A stretch of DNA of 15,640 nt, taken from contig CAZTZO010000027.1 of the NCBI GenBank assembly GCA_964618075.1, positions 1-15,640 on the forward strand, read 5' to 3'. A program made the position numbers and the translations under genes. Positions within the stretch are counted from its first letter, which is position 1. The number at the start of each line of letters is the position of its first letter. Positions 1 to 7,147 of this stretch are shown one piece after another. The notes beneath the pieces are model-generated. The model was not told where the DNA came from and did no database searches. It saw only the letters and a program-made list of their open reading frames with translations. The stretch is from CAYTMY01 sp964618075. GTDB lineage: Bacteria > Bacillota > Clostridia > Eubacteriales > Anaerofustaceae.

Positions 1-22
1 CGCCCTCACGGACGGTCTTACA

Positions 23-60
23 TTTGCAACCTGACCCGGTCACCTTGCAAAAAAAGCACA
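23..60. repeat. Copy of a dispersed GC-rich repeat with palindromic core
   Basis: The block CTGACCCGGTCACCTTGCAA followed by an A-tract and GCA (31-57) recurs in the tandem array at 3971-4291. This copy is the most symmetric: TTTGCAA (23-29) and TTGCAAA (45-51) are inverted repeats flanking TGACC-C-GGTCA (32-42), with CC on each side. It lies just beyond the 3' end of the ferredoxin-like gene. After the A-tract it diverges from the array unit, so it is a relative and not an identical copy. Its function is unknown. Confidence 0.75.
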
Positions 61-67
61 GCTCCCT

Positions 68-580
68 TCAGTCATTTACAGCTATCATATCCATAAGGGT
101 TTTTGCGATATTTTTAATTTCATCACTGTTCTCACTGTCGTTCATAACGCTTATAAGCATATCATTGGCGTTTTTGCTTTGCGGCAGCATGTAGCCTGCT
201 TCTCTTATAATATCCTCTGCCATTATTCGGTTGCTCATCTTTATTGCCTGCGATAGCATCTTTTCAACGGGAGTTGATGCGTTTTTTTCAATAGTTGCCG
301 CTAAAAACTCCTGGTCTGTTTTGCTTTTTGCCAACCCAAACATAGCGTTCTTTAAATCATCAGCCTTCTTTTGTTGTGGAGGATAAGCGTATGGCACCAT
401 TGATATCGCGTGCGACGGACAGGCATCGGCACACTTTGCGCAGCCTATGCATTTTGAAGAATCGATCTGACCGGTTTCGGTGTCCGAAGCTCCCGTGGGA
501 CATACGTAAAGGCAAAGGCAGTCCTTCGTACAAAGTCTTATAGTTCGAACGGCGCGCCATTTCTTATTTGTATTTTCCAT
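68..580 (-). CDS. Ferredoxin-like 4Fe-4S protein with helical C-terminal region
   Basis: A protein of 170 residues whose N-terminal third carries two ferredoxin cysteine clusters. The second is canonical (C44-x2-C47-x2-C50-x3-C54-P). The first is irregular (C17-x3-C21-x-C23-x3-C27-P). It should bind one or two [4Fe-4S] clusters and carry electrons in the cytoplasm. Residues 65-170 are probably helical and contain no Cys; I do not recognise that region. The start is firm: the ATG overlaps the stop of the upstream rubredoxin-type gene as TAATG, with GGGAAG just before it, so the two are translationally coupled and their products probably work together. The setting next to perR and rubrerythrin suggests an electron donor in peroxide or oxygen detoxification (inference). 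The exact partner is not shown by the sequence. Confidence 0.8.
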   Translation of the reverse strand: MENTNKKWRAVRTIRLCTKDCLCLYVCPTGASDTETGQIDSSKCIGCAKCADACPSHAISMVPYAYPPQQKKADDLKNAMFGLAKSKTDQEFLAATIEKNASTPVEKMLSQAIKMSNRIMAEDIIREAGYMLPQSKNANDMLISVMNDSENSDEIKNIAKTLMDMIAVND

Positions 581-1248
581 TATGCTTCCCTCCTTATCTG
601 TGTAAGCTTAAATCGGGGTACCTTACATACCGGGCAGATTTCGGGCGGTTCATCTCCTATGTAAACAAAGCCGCATATCTCACAAACGTAAATATTTGTA
701 TTATCAAGAATTGTGTCGCCTTCTTTTTCGTATCTTTCAAGTAAGCCCTTGAGTATCGTCGTTACTTTTCTATTCCAAAGAAGGACTCTCATTGCGCCTC
801 TGTCGTTTTCTTCCTGCGCTATTTTGTCTGCAAAAGCCATCTCACTGTCCATTTCGTCCTTTATATTTTGCAATAGTATGGAAAAATCCGCCTCCTTATT
901 GAGCGCGCATTTTGCCTTGTAATAATCGGCAAGCTGAGTGTATAAAAGAGCCTCCTTGGCTAAATACTGCTTTTCACATCCCTTTGCAAGGTTGGAAAAC
1001 ATTGCCGAAAGCTGTTTATCGTTAAGCTGCTTTAAATGCGCTTCCTTCTTTGTCGCGCTGTCGGATACGGTTGTTTTTTTGACTTCAGGCGCATTCTCCT
1101 TCTCTTTTTCTTCCTTCATTTCTTCAAATGCGGATTTAGGGGCGCCGCAAAGAGGACATGCCCAATCTTCGGGCAAATCCTCAAACTTTATCTTTTCTTC
1201 GTTATCGTCGTAAACGTATCCGCATATTGTACACACATATTTTTTCAT
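580..1248 (-). CDS. Rubredoxin-type protein with two zinc-ribbon/rubredoxin motifs flanking a helical domain
   Basis: A protein of 222 residues. An N-terminal rubredoxin motif (C6-x2-C9 ... C31-x2-C34, with the typical ICGYVYDD after the first pair) is followed by a Lys/Glu-rich linker at about 42-75, then a helical region at about 76-180. It ends with a second, shorter rubredoxin motif of the rubrerythrin kind (C189-x2-C192 ... C205-x2-C208). The spacing between the two Cys pairs in the first motif (21 residues) is shorter than in classic rubredoxins. The middle part resembles a ferritin-like helical bundle in composition, but I cannot see a convincing pair of ExxH diiron motifs, so it is not called a rubrerythrin. 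RBS AAGGAAG precedes the ATG. It is coupled to the ferredoxin-like gene and probably transfers electrons to peroxide or oxygen reductases. Confidence 0.78.
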   Translation of the reverse strand: MKKYVCTICGYVYDDNEEKIKFEDLPEDWACPLCGAPKSAFEEMKEEKEKENAPEVKKTTVSDSATKKEAHLKQLNDKQLSAMFSNLAKGCEKQYLAKEALLYTQLADYYKAKCALNKEADFSILLQNIKDEMDSEMAFADKIAQEENDRGAMRVLLWNRKVTTILKGLLERYEKEGDTILDNTNIYVCEICGFVYIGDEPPEICPVCKVPRFKLTQIRREA

Positions 1249-1339
1249 ATATACTTCCTTCGCTTTATATACCTTTACTTTCTTTAAAACCAGTAAACCC
1301 GTAAAAAAATATAATACCCTGCTATTTTTAAGAGAAAGA

Positions 1340-1363
1340 AAGGTACACCAAATGATGCACCTT
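1340..1363 (-). terminator. Probable terminator after rubrerythrin
   Basis: AAGGTACA (1340-1347) and TGCACCTT (1356-1363) form an 8-bp stem with an 8-nt loop. The single mismatch becomes a G-U wobble on the minus strand, and an interrupted T-rich stretch follows there. The hairpin lies between rubrerythrin and the rubredoxin-type gene. The T run is broken, so partial read-through into the next two genes is likely; no clear promoter for them is visible in the gap. Confidence 0.5.
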
Positions 1364-1388
1364 CTTTTTATTAATTGTAATTCTTATT

Positions 1389-1928
1389 TTAATAGTTTTC
1401 TTTCTTTACTTCAAAATAGCTCTGAGGATGTGAGCAGGCGGGGCAAATCTGAGGTGCCATTTTGCCGATAACGATATGTCCACAGTTTGAACACTGCCAG
1501 ATCGTGTCGCCGTCCTTTGAGAATACCATGCCGTCCTTTACGTTCTTTAAAAGCTTGCGGTATCTTTCCTCATGTTCTTTTTCTATTTTGCCGACGAGCG
1601 TAAATCTTGCCGCTATTTCCGTGAAGCCCTCTTCTTTAGCTTCCTTTGCCATACGTGCGTACATATCTGTCCATTCAAAGTTCTCGCCGTCCGCTGCCAT
1701 GCCGAGGTTCTCTTCGGTGGATTTGATGCTGCCGCCCATAAGATACTTAAACCACATCTTTGCATGCTCTTTTTCGTTGCCGGCAGTTTCGTCGAAGATG
1801 TTGGCTATCTGCTCATAGCCGTCTTTTCTTGCCTGAGAGGCGAAATAATTATATTTATTGCGCGCCTGACTCTCTCCCGCAAACGCCTCCATCAAATTTT
1901 TTTCCGTTTTTGATCCTTTAAGTTCCAT
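1389..1928 (-). CDS. rbr: Rubrerythrin (peroxidase of anaerobes)
   Basis: A rubrerythrin of 179 residues, the normal family length. The N-terminal ferritin-like four-helix domain (1-135) carries the diiron ligands, including E19 in an AGESQA motif, E52-x2-H55 and E116-x2-H119. The C-terminal rubredoxin domain has C146-x2-C149 and C162-x2-C165. Known family role: it reduces hydrogen peroxide to water in the cytoplasm of anaerobes, using electrons from NAD(P)H passed through rubredoxin. A GGAGA site precedes the ATG. The gene starts 46 nt after the PerR-type regulator with no terminator between them, so it is probably in the same transcript and under peroxide control. The rubredoxin-type and ferredoxin-like proteins downstream are plausible electron donors. 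Confidence 0.95.
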   Translation of the reverse strand: MELKGSKTEKNLMEAFAGESQARNKYNYFASQARKDGYEQIANIFDETAGNEKEHAKMWFKYLMGGSIKSTEENLGMAADGENFEWTDMYARMAKEAKEEGFTEIAARFTLVGKIEKEHEERYRKLLKNVKDGMVFSKDGDTIWQCSNCGHIVIGKMAPQICPACSHPQSYFEVKKENY

Positions 1929-1974
1929 GCTTTAAATCTCCTTTTTATTTTAATTTAAGTTTTTTTAATGTGTT

Positions 1975-2364
1975 TTACTCCTTACATTCGGGACAAAGCC
2001 CCGTAAACAACAACAGATGCTCCTGTATGTGAAAGCCCTTTAGTGCGGCGTCTTTTTTAGCTCTGTCTATACCGAAATCATACGAAACTGGCATATCGTA
2101 CATCTTGCCGCACTTTATACACGTGAAGTGGTAGTGCATATCCGTTCTGGAGTCAAAGTGGTAAGTACCCTCTTTTGTATTAATTCGAAGTATATTGCCC
2201 TGCTCGGCCAGAAGGTTGAGGTTCCTGTAGACGGTACCCTTGCTTATATGTGGGTCAAGCAGGCGCGCCCGCAGATATATGTCCTCCGCCGTGGGGTGAG
2301 ACTTGTTGTTTTGTATAAGCTCGTATACAAGCCTTTTTTGCTGTGTATTGCGTAGCTGTGCCAT
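1975..2364 (-). CDS. perR: PerR-type peroxide-sensing Fur-family repressor
   Basis: A Fur-family regulator of 129 residues: winged helix at about 5-65, dimerisation and metal domain after that. The structural zinc site is complete (C82-x2-C85, C124-x2-C127). The regulatory metal ligands match Bacillus PerR one for one: H23, D71, H77, H79 and D90. Asp at the last position, where Fur has Glu, is the feature linked to peroxide sensing by oxidation of the His ligands. The start at 2364 is chosen because GAGGAA lies 6 nt upstream; the frame stays open upstream to 2424, but an N-terminus there would be 20 residues longer than the family and has no ribosome site. Co-transcription with rubrerythrin supports PerR over Fur or Zur. 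It is probably autoregulated through the box at 2449-2463. Confidence 0.9.
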   Translation of the reverse strand: MAQLRNTQQKRLVYELIQNNKSHPTAEDIYLRARLLDPHISKGTVYRNLNLLAEQGNILRINTKEGTYHFDSRTDMHYHFTCIKCGKMYDMPVSYDFGIDRAKKDAALKGFHIQEHLLLFTGLCPECKE

Positions 2365-2414
2365 AATTACTTCCTCATTTAATCTATCATGCCACTTTTT
2401 TTCGTTGTATATGT

Positions 2415-2442
2415 AGTATAGCATGTAATTTTCAAATGTAAA
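2415..2442 (-). promoter_or_regulatory. Putative perR-rbr promoter
   Basis: On the minus strand, -35 TTTACA (2442-2437) and -10 TATACT (2420-2415) are separated by 16 bp, giving a leader of about 40 nt before the perR start. A second possible promoter lies upstream (TTGATA at 2506-2501, TATAGT at 2485-2480, spacing 15). This is a sequence call only. Confidence 0.55.
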
Positions 2443-2448
2443 TAGTAA

Positions 2449-2463
2449 TGAGAATAATTATCA
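2449..2463. promoter_or_regulatory. Fur/PerR-type operator
   Basis: TGAGAATAATTATCA is a 7-1-7 inverted repeat with one mismatch. It differs from the Bacillus Fur consensus TGATAATNATTATCA at one position and from the PerR consensus (TTATAATNATTATAA) at three. It lies directly upstream of the putative perR -35 and between the two candidate promoters, as expected for autoregulation. Confidence 0.7.
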
Positions 2464-2540
2464 TTAAATTTATACTCTTACTATACTCTCGCTTTTTTTG
2501 TATCAACTCCTTAAAAGAGATCGTAGTAGCTTTATTAACA

Positions 2541-3026
2541 CTACAGCTCGCATACCATAAGGTATTCCGTCTCGTTTTCTCCGTCACCGATTATTTCAAA
2601 GCCAAGCTTTTCGTACATTTTGAGCGCATAATTTTCTTTGTTTATGCTAAGCGAGGCCCTTTTATAGCCCTTCTGTCTGAGCATTTTTAGCATTTTTGTC
2701 ATAAGCTGTGTGCCTATTGATTGGTTCCTGTATTCCTCATTTATAGAAATAGAAAGAGACGGCGTTTCATCGTCAATATGCCCGTATTCCTCCCGAATCC
2801 CCACCCAAACGGCGCCGATAACCCTCGTGTCTTTTTCCGCTACCAGACAGTAATCATCGGGCAACGTGCCGAAATCCTTGAAAGATGCATAAATAAGAGG
2901 GTCGTTGTAAATGATGTCGCGGGGTACTTTTTTTGTGTAACCTTCGGGTATGAAAATGGCATTATATAAGAAGTCGTCCAATAGCGCAAATTCTTCCTTT
3001 CGCATTTCTCTTATAATACATTCCAT
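2541..3026 (-). CDS. GNAT-family N-acetyltransferase
   Basis: A GNAT acetyltransferase of 161 residues. The acetyl-CoA pyrophosphate-binding turn is visible at residues 100-106 (R-N-Q-S-I-G-T), after a beta strand with S-I-S-I at 92-95. The C-terminal motif N132-Y-A-x3-Y-x-K-L-G-F at 132-143 is the usual motif B. Such enzymes move an acetyl group from acetyl-CoA to an amine; the substrate cannot be told from sequence. RBS AGGAAT precedes the ATG. The gene lies 90 nt downstream of the alpha/beta hydrolase on the same strand, with no strong terminator or promoter between, so the two may be co-transcribed. Confidence 0.88.
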   Translation of the reverse strand: MECIIREMRKEEFALLDDFLYNAIFIPEGYTKKVPRDIIYNDPLIYASFKDFGTLPDDYCLVAEKDTRVIGAVWVGIREEYGHIDDETPSLSISINEEYRNQSIGTQLMTKMLKMLRQKGYKRASLSINKENYALKMYEKLGFEIIGDGENETEYLMVCEL

Positions 3027-3116
3027 ACTTCTAATTCCTTTTTAAGATGTTTAAATCGACAAAAGCAAATATGTTTTTTTAAAGGCTTATAAAATAAACC
3101 CAGCCGCTAAACTTTA

Positions 3117-3863
3117 TTAAGCACCAAGCATTAGACTTTTTAACATTTCCACATATTCCTCGGGATGCTTCAGACTTAATTCACCGTGATAATACCCGTT
3201 TAGTATAGTTAATTTGCTCTCTTTAAGTGCGTCGTGCAGGATTTTTGCGCTGCTAAGCATTTTTCTTTCTTCCTTAGAGCCTGCCACAATGCTTACTTTT
3301 GCTGTTGTATCGGTAAGCGAGGGCTTTAATTTATAAGAAGCATTCGCCATTAAAAAGTGCTTCATATCCTCCTTTTGTATTTTGCAGGTGTCACGGTAAT
3401 AATAATCAAACAAGCTTTCAGGGATTTTGAGTGACTTAAACTGCATTTTGGAAAGCCATTTTCGCTTGATCAGCCCATAGCTTATATCCAGAGCTAATGG
3501 GCTTAATGCTTTAATGAGCGGCATTTCTACGACTAAAGCGCTTTCAATGAGGGCATATTTGCATATATTACTTCTTTGTGAGAGCATTTCAACAAGTATC
3601 TGAGAACCCAAAGATACTCCCGCGATAAGCAATACTTCAGAATTAAGCTCTTTGTCAATATATTCTATAAGCCTGCTTGCGTTATCCTCTATCGTTGTAA
3701 AAGGGACATCGCTTTGAGCGTGTCCGTCTAAAACAGGCAGTATGACGTGGTAGTTCTCCTTTAATTGATCTGCTTGGGAAAGATAATTCCACCATGACAA
3801 GCCTCCTGCGTGCAACAGCATAATATGCTCATCGTTTTCTTTCCCGTATTCGATTATTTTCAT
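3117..3863 (-). CDS. Alpha/beta hydrolase
   Basis: A protein of 248 residues with the alpha/beta-hydrolase fold. The nucleophile elbow G82-V-S84-L-G86 supplies the catalytic Ser. The oxyanion-hole region is H18-A-G-G after the first strand, and the D46-G-H turn is typical of the family. The catalytic His is probably H226 (Y-Y-H-G-E). The catalytic acid is unclear: the strand ending in A-G-S-K-E-E has Glu where Asp is usual. No signal peptide is present, so it is cytoplasmic. The sequence does not reveal its substrate. GGGGAG lies just before the ATG, and a strong sigma-A type promoter is present upstream. Confidence 0.87.
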   Translation of the reverse strand: MKIIEYGKENDEHIMLLHAGGLSWWNYLSQADQLKENYHVILPVLDGHAQSDVPFTTIEDNASRLIEYIDKELNSEVLLIAGVSLGSQILVEMLSQRSNICKYALIESALVVEMPLIKALSPLALDISYGLIKRKWLSKMQFKSLKIPESLFDYYYRDTCKIQKEDMKHFLMANASYKLKPSLTDTTAKVSIVAGSKEERKMLSSAKILHDALKESKLTILNGYYHGELSLKHPEEYVEMLKSLMLGA

Positions 3864-3906
3864 AGCAGCTCCCCGTTTTTTTCTTAATAATCGTTCTGTC
3901 AGCGCA

Positions 3907-3936
3907 ATTATACTCTATCATATAAATTTAAGTCAA
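3907..3936 (-). promoter_or_regulatory. Strong promoter for the alpha/beta hydrolase (and perhaps the GNAT gene)
   Basis: On the minus strand, TTGACT (3936-3931) and TATAAT (3912-3907) are spaced by 18 bp. The leader is about 40 nt and ends in the GGGGAG ribosome site. Confidence 0.8.
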
Positions 3937-3970
3937 ATAGAATTTATCCAAAGATAGTAATGAGCCGTCT

Positions 3971-4291
3971 TTTGCAGCCTGACCCTGCGTATGGATAGCG
4001 TTTTTCATTCTGACCCGGTCACCTTGCAAAAAAAAAGCAGGCACACGGGCAGCTATTTACATTCTGACCCGGTCACTTTGCAANNNNNNNNNNNNNNNNN
4101 NNNNNNNNNNNNNNNNNNNNNNNNNNNNNNNNNNNNNNNNNNNNNNNNNNNNNNNNNNNNNNNNNNNNNNNNNNNNNNNNNNNAAAAGCAGGCACACGGG
4201 CAGCGTTTTTCATTCTGACCCGGTCACCTTGCAAAAAAAAGCAGGCACACGGGCAGCGTTTTTCATTCTGACCCGGTCACCTTGCAAAAAA
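3971..4291. repeat. 53-54 bp tandem repeat array, interrupted by an assembly gap
   Basis: Four visible copies of CTGACCCGGTCACCTTGCAA begin at 4010, 4064, 4215 and 4268, giving periods of 54 bp (left of the gap) and 53 bp (right). The linker holds an A-tract of variable length, GCAGGCACACGGGCAGC (4037, 4188 and 4241) and GTTTTTCATT. The second copy has one substitution (CACTTTG) and a changed linker. The array opens with a degenerate left half-unit at 3971-3985 that resembles the copy at 23-60. The core TGACC-C-GGTCA is a perfect inverted repeat. The unit is much richer in GC than its surroundings. There are no unique spacers, so it is not a CRISPR array. No gene is supported between 3864 and 4552. 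Confidence 0.92.
4084..4183. other. Assembly gap of 100 N
   Basis: Exactly 100 N, the conventional filler for a gap of unknown length. It falls inside the tandem array, so the true copy number and whatever else lies in the gap are unknown. Confidence 0.98.
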
Positions 4292-4306
4292 GTATATTTT
4301 CTTTGC

Positions 4307-4336
4307 TTGACAAGCTTTAGTCATGCGTGCTAAACT
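4307..4336 (+). promoter_or_regulatory. Putative promoter at the right edge of the repeat array
   Basis: TTGACA (4307-4312) and TAAACT (4331-4336) are spaced by 18 bp. The transcript would run through about 210 nt with no gene before rsgA, a long leader. Within that leader I see only a weak GGCT/AGCC hairpin. Confidence 0.5.
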
Positions 4337-4482
4337 TAAAACGAAATAAAAAAGATAAGAGGTACTTTTTGGATATTGTCCTGTAAGGGAAAATAAAACT
4401 ATTACAAATATAATGTGGCTATAAGCCTTTTATTAGTGTATGGTTTTTTTGTTTTCTCGGATTATATCTATAAGAGTATTTT

Positions 4483-4511
4483 TTTAATGCTTAAAATAAG
4501 CAGGGTATAAA
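4483..4511 (+). promoter_or_regulatory. Putative rsgA promoter with a small inverted repeat in the spacer
   Basis: TTTAAT (4483-4488) and TATAAA (4506-4511) are spaced by 17 bp. The spacer begins with GCTTA-AAA-TAAGC (4489-4501), a perfect inverted repeat that could bind a regulator. The -35 is weak, so confidence is modest. Confidence 0.4.
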
Positions 4512-4552
4512 TGGATTGAATTAAAAAATAACGATAAAAAGGATTACAATAA

Positions 4553-5626
4553 ATGTATTATTTGTCAGAATACGGCACCGATACAACACGCTACAACGAG
4601 GCAAAAGCGTATAACGAGCTTACTCTTGCGCTCATTACAGCACAATACAAGGATATATATCAAATAGCGACAGCATGTGAAGAAAAAACGGCTCAGTTAA
4701 GCGGAAAATTAAGATATGATATCAATGATGCAAGCGAGTACCCCACTGTCGGGGATTATGTCATGGTTGCAAACAATAAAGACGCGTTGACGGCGCAAAT
4801 AAAAAAGGTATTAAGAAGGACAAGCCTTATTGAAAGAAAAGCAAACGGCAAACAAGGCACCCAGCTAATAGCCGCCAATGTACAAACAGTCTTTATATGC
4901 ATGGCTTTAAACGAGAACTTCAGCTTGAACCGTCTGGAGAGATATCTTGCGGGCGTTTATACAAGCGGAGCCGAAATAGCAGTCATACTTACCAAGACAG
5001 ACCTGTGCGAGGATTATGAGTACAAAAAATCTTTAGTAATTAAGGCAGCTCCCTATGCAAAGGTTTATACGATAAGCGCATTTGATGAAAAGTCTGTCGC
5101 TTCTCTTGAAGGTGATATACAAAAAGGGCAGACTATAGCCTTTATTGGCTCGTCGGGAGTAGGCAAAAGTACGCTTATAAACGCTTTGTTAGAAGAGGAC
5201 AAGCAAAAGACAGCAAAAACAGGAGCTAACGCAAAAGGCAGACACACTACAACTTCGCGCCAAATGCTTTTAACTAAAAACAAAGCAGTCGTAATAGACA
5301 CGCCGGGCATGAGAGAATTCGGGGTGGAGAGTGTTGATCTCGATACAACATTTTCAGATATTGAGCTTCTTGCGAGAGAGTGCCGCTTTTCGGATTGTAC
5401 GCACACGAGTGAGCCGGGCTGCGCCGTAATTTGCGCTATCAATAACGATGAGCTTGACCCCAGAAGGCTTGAAAGCTACCAGAAGCTCAAGCGTGAAGCT
5501 AAATATGTAAACAAAACCTCAAGACAGATTGAAGAGGAGAAGTTTAACTTTATGTTTAAGGATAAGGGCGGTATGAAGAAAATAAGAGAATACAACAGGA
5601 AGAATAACAAAAGAGGTAAATTTTAA
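4553..5626 (+). CDS. rsgA: RsgA, small-ribosomal-subunit biogenesis GTPase
   Basis: A circularly permuted GTPase of 357 residues, slightly longer than usual. An OB-fold domain comes first (about 40-100), then the G domain in the permuted order G4-G1-G3: T147-K-T-D150, the P-loop at 199-207 (G-S-S-G-V-G-K-S-T) and D249-T-P-G. The zinc domain follows with C277, C282, H284 and C290. Known role: a late check on 30S subunit maturation near the decoding centre, with GTP hydrolysis driven by the ribosome. G4 reads TKTD where NKxD is more common; this variation is known in the family. GGAT precedes the ATG. The stop overlaps the start of the methyltransferase gene. Confidence 0.93.
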   Translation: MYYLSEYGTDTTRYNEAKAYNELTLALITAQYKDIYQIATACEEKTAQLSGKLRYDINDASEYPTVGDYVMVANNKDALTAQIKKVLRRTSLIERKANGKQGTQLIAANVQTVFICMALNENFSLNRLERYLAGVYTSGAEIAVILTKTDLCEDYEYKKSLVIKAAPYAKVYTISAFDEKSVASLEGDIQKGQTIAFIGSSGVGKSTLINALLEEDKQKTAKTGANAKGRHTTTSRQMLLTKNKAVVIDTPGMREFGVESVDLDTTFSDIELLARECRFSDCTHTSEPGCAVICAINNDELDPRRLESYQKLKREAKYVNKTSRQIEEEKFNFMFKDKGGMKKIREYNRKNNKRGKF

Positions 5627-6342
5627 TGCAATATATTAAAAGCAGCAAATACGATAAAAACCTTGTTAAGAATATGATAATGGGGCCAAATACGATAAAG
5701 TTAGAGGAGGAGTTACTTGAAAATGCTCTGTTAAAGGAAAACGACCTTGTGCTTGATTTGGGCAGCGGAAAGGGACTAAGCTCAGTATTTATGGCTAAGG
5801 AATATTTATATAAGGTTGTAGCCGCCGATTTATGGAGCGACCCTGAAGAAAATAAGGTGTTTTTTGAAAGCATGGGCTTAACCGATAACGAAATAATGCC
5901 TGTAAAGGCAGACGCAAACGAGCTTTCATTTGAAAAGGAAAGCTTTGACGGAGTTGTGAGCGTGGATTCATATAACTATTTCGGCAGAAACAAAACCTAC
6001 CTAACCGAAAAGCTCCTGCCCTTTGTAAAAAAGGGAGGATATATTTATATAGCGATTCCGGGAATGAAAAAGGACATACACGATAATATCCCGCCGGAGC
6101 TGTTATTATCGTGGGACAAAGAACAGCTTGACTATTTGCACGATGTAAATTACTGGAAGAATATTATTTGTTCATCTGAGGGCGTAAGGATAATCGAATT
6201 AAAGCAGATGTTAACAAACGAAGAAGCGTGGCGCGACTGGCTATGCTGCGATAATGAATACGCTGTAAATGACAGAAAATCCTATAATGCCGGAGCAGGC
6301 AAATACTTAAATTTTATCAAAATAGTACTTCAAAAGCTCTGA
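5626..6342 (+). CDS. Class I SAM-dependent methyltransferase
   Basis: A protein of 238 residues with a Rossmann-type methyltransferase fold. Motif I (L43-D-L-G-S-G-K-G50) binds S-adenosylmethionine, and an acidic residue closes the next strand (A-A-D-L-W, about 68-72). A strand followed by the G-G-Y-I-Y-I segment at about 155 completes the core. The substrate cannot be inferred; small-molecule and RNA targets are both open. The ATG overlaps the rsgA stop as TAATG, with GAGG about 9 nt upstream, so it is translationally coupled to rsgA. That link hints at a role near the ribosome, but no rRNA-methyltransferase-specific motif is seen. Confidence 0.85.
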   Translation: MQYIKSSKYDKNLVKNMIMGPNTIKLEEELLENALLKENDLVLDLGSGKGLSSVFMAKEYLYKVVAADLWSDPEENKVFFESMGLTDNEIMPVKADANELSFEKESFDGVVSVDSYNYFGRNKTYLTEKLLPFVKKGGYIYIAIPGMKKDIHDNIPPELLLSWDKEQLDYLHDVNYWKNIICSSEGVRIIELKQMLTNEEAWRDWLCCDNEYAVNDRKSYNAGAGKYLNFIKIVLQKL

Positions 6343-6445
6343 ATACATGAGAAAATATAAGTAGTTATAGATGTGCATTTTAAAAAGCAAGAAGTATAAT
6401 ATTAAAAGAAAGCTTTAAAAAAGAAGAAAGGGTAAAATAATAATT

Positions 6446-7147
6446 ATGGGCTGTGAAATAATTAAAGTAAACGATCAAACATTTCGTATAGAGGACGATA
6501 CGGTGCGCTTTTTCGTTCTTACGGGAGATGATAAGGCACTTCTTGTGGACAGCGGAATGAACACGCCAAACGCAAGAGAAATTGCCCAGAGTATAACAGA
6601 CTTACCTATAATCCTAATTAATACGCACGCCGATATCGACCACATATCGGGAAACAAAGCCTTTGACAAAGCATATATGAGTCCCTCTGAGGCCGCTTTC
6701 TATCACAATACCCAAAAGTGCGTCGGAGATATTATCCCTGTGTGGGAAGATGATATTATAGAATTGGGTAGTAGGGTATTAAAGGTAATAATGCTGCCCG
6801 GGCATACTTCGGGAAGCATAGGACTGCTTGACGAAAAATACAGGGTTCTGATTAGCGGGGACAACATTCAGGACGGCAGAATATTCATGTTCGGGGATAA
6901 CAGGGATATGTTTGCGTATATTCACAGCCTTGAAAGGCTTGAATTATATAAGGATAACTTTGATACAATCTATCCCTCACATGGTTCTTTCCCACTTAAA
7001 GCGGATATAATCCCAAAGCTTATAAAGGGCGCAAAGCTGATAACTCAAAACAAGCTTGAGCATACCGAAGCCGATTTTATGGGTAAAAAGATATGGGTGT
7101 ATGACGTAAATGCAGCAAAGTTTCTTTGCGAAGCAAGGGAATTTTGA
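6446..7147 (+). CDS. Metallo-beta-lactamase-fold hydrolase
   Basis: A protein of 233 residues with the MBL-fold metal motifs: H61-A-D63-I-D65-H66 (the HxHxDH motif with Asp at the second position), H120 in P-G-H-T-S-G-S, D139 in I-S-G-D, and H179 in Y-P-S-H-G. These hold a binuclear metal centre used to hydrolyse thioesters, lactones, phosphodiesters or similar; the sequence does not narrow this down. No signal peptide is present. A purine-rich site (GAAAGGG) lies 13 nt before the ATG, which is long, so initiation may be weak. A TATAAT at 6395-6400 could be a -10, but no good -35 matches it. It lies 103 nt after the methyltransferase gene on the same strand. Confidence 0.9.
   Translation: MGCEIIKVNDQTFRIEDDTVRFFVLTGDDKALLVDSGMNTPNAREIAQSITDLPIILINTHADIDHISGNKAFDKAYMSPSEAAFYHNTQKCVGDIIPVWEDDIIELGSRVLKVIMLPGHTSGSIGLLDEKYRVLISGDNIQDGRIFMFGDNRDMFAYIHSLERLELYKDNFDTIYPSHGSFPLKADIIPKLIKGAKLITQNKLEHTEADFMGKKIWVYDVNAAKFLCEAREF

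Noticed and set aside
938..1287. Plus-strand frames opposite the rubredoxin-type gene, and similar frames opposite the rubrerythrin and DUF2130 genes
   Set aside because: They are antisense shadows of well-supported genes, rich in Ser/Phe/Leu, without ribosome sites or recognisable domains.
3060..3105. Hairpin between the alpha/beta hydrolase and GNAT genes
   Set aside because: The stem needs a bulge and a wobble pair, and on the coding strand an A-run rather than a T-run follows it.
3991..4218. Open frame across the repeat array and the N gap
   Set aside because: It reads through the tandem repeats and 100 unknown bases. It has no ribosome site and its residues simply repeat with the DNA unit.
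3971..4291. CRISPR array
   Set aside because: The 53-54 bp period is nearly identical throughout, with no unique spacers and no cas genes in the window.
4369..4386. Mini-ORF TTG-GAT-ATT-GTC-CTG-TAA with an AGAGG-like site, as a leader peptide
   Set aside because: Only five codons, no regulatory codon pattern and no attenuator hairpin behind it.
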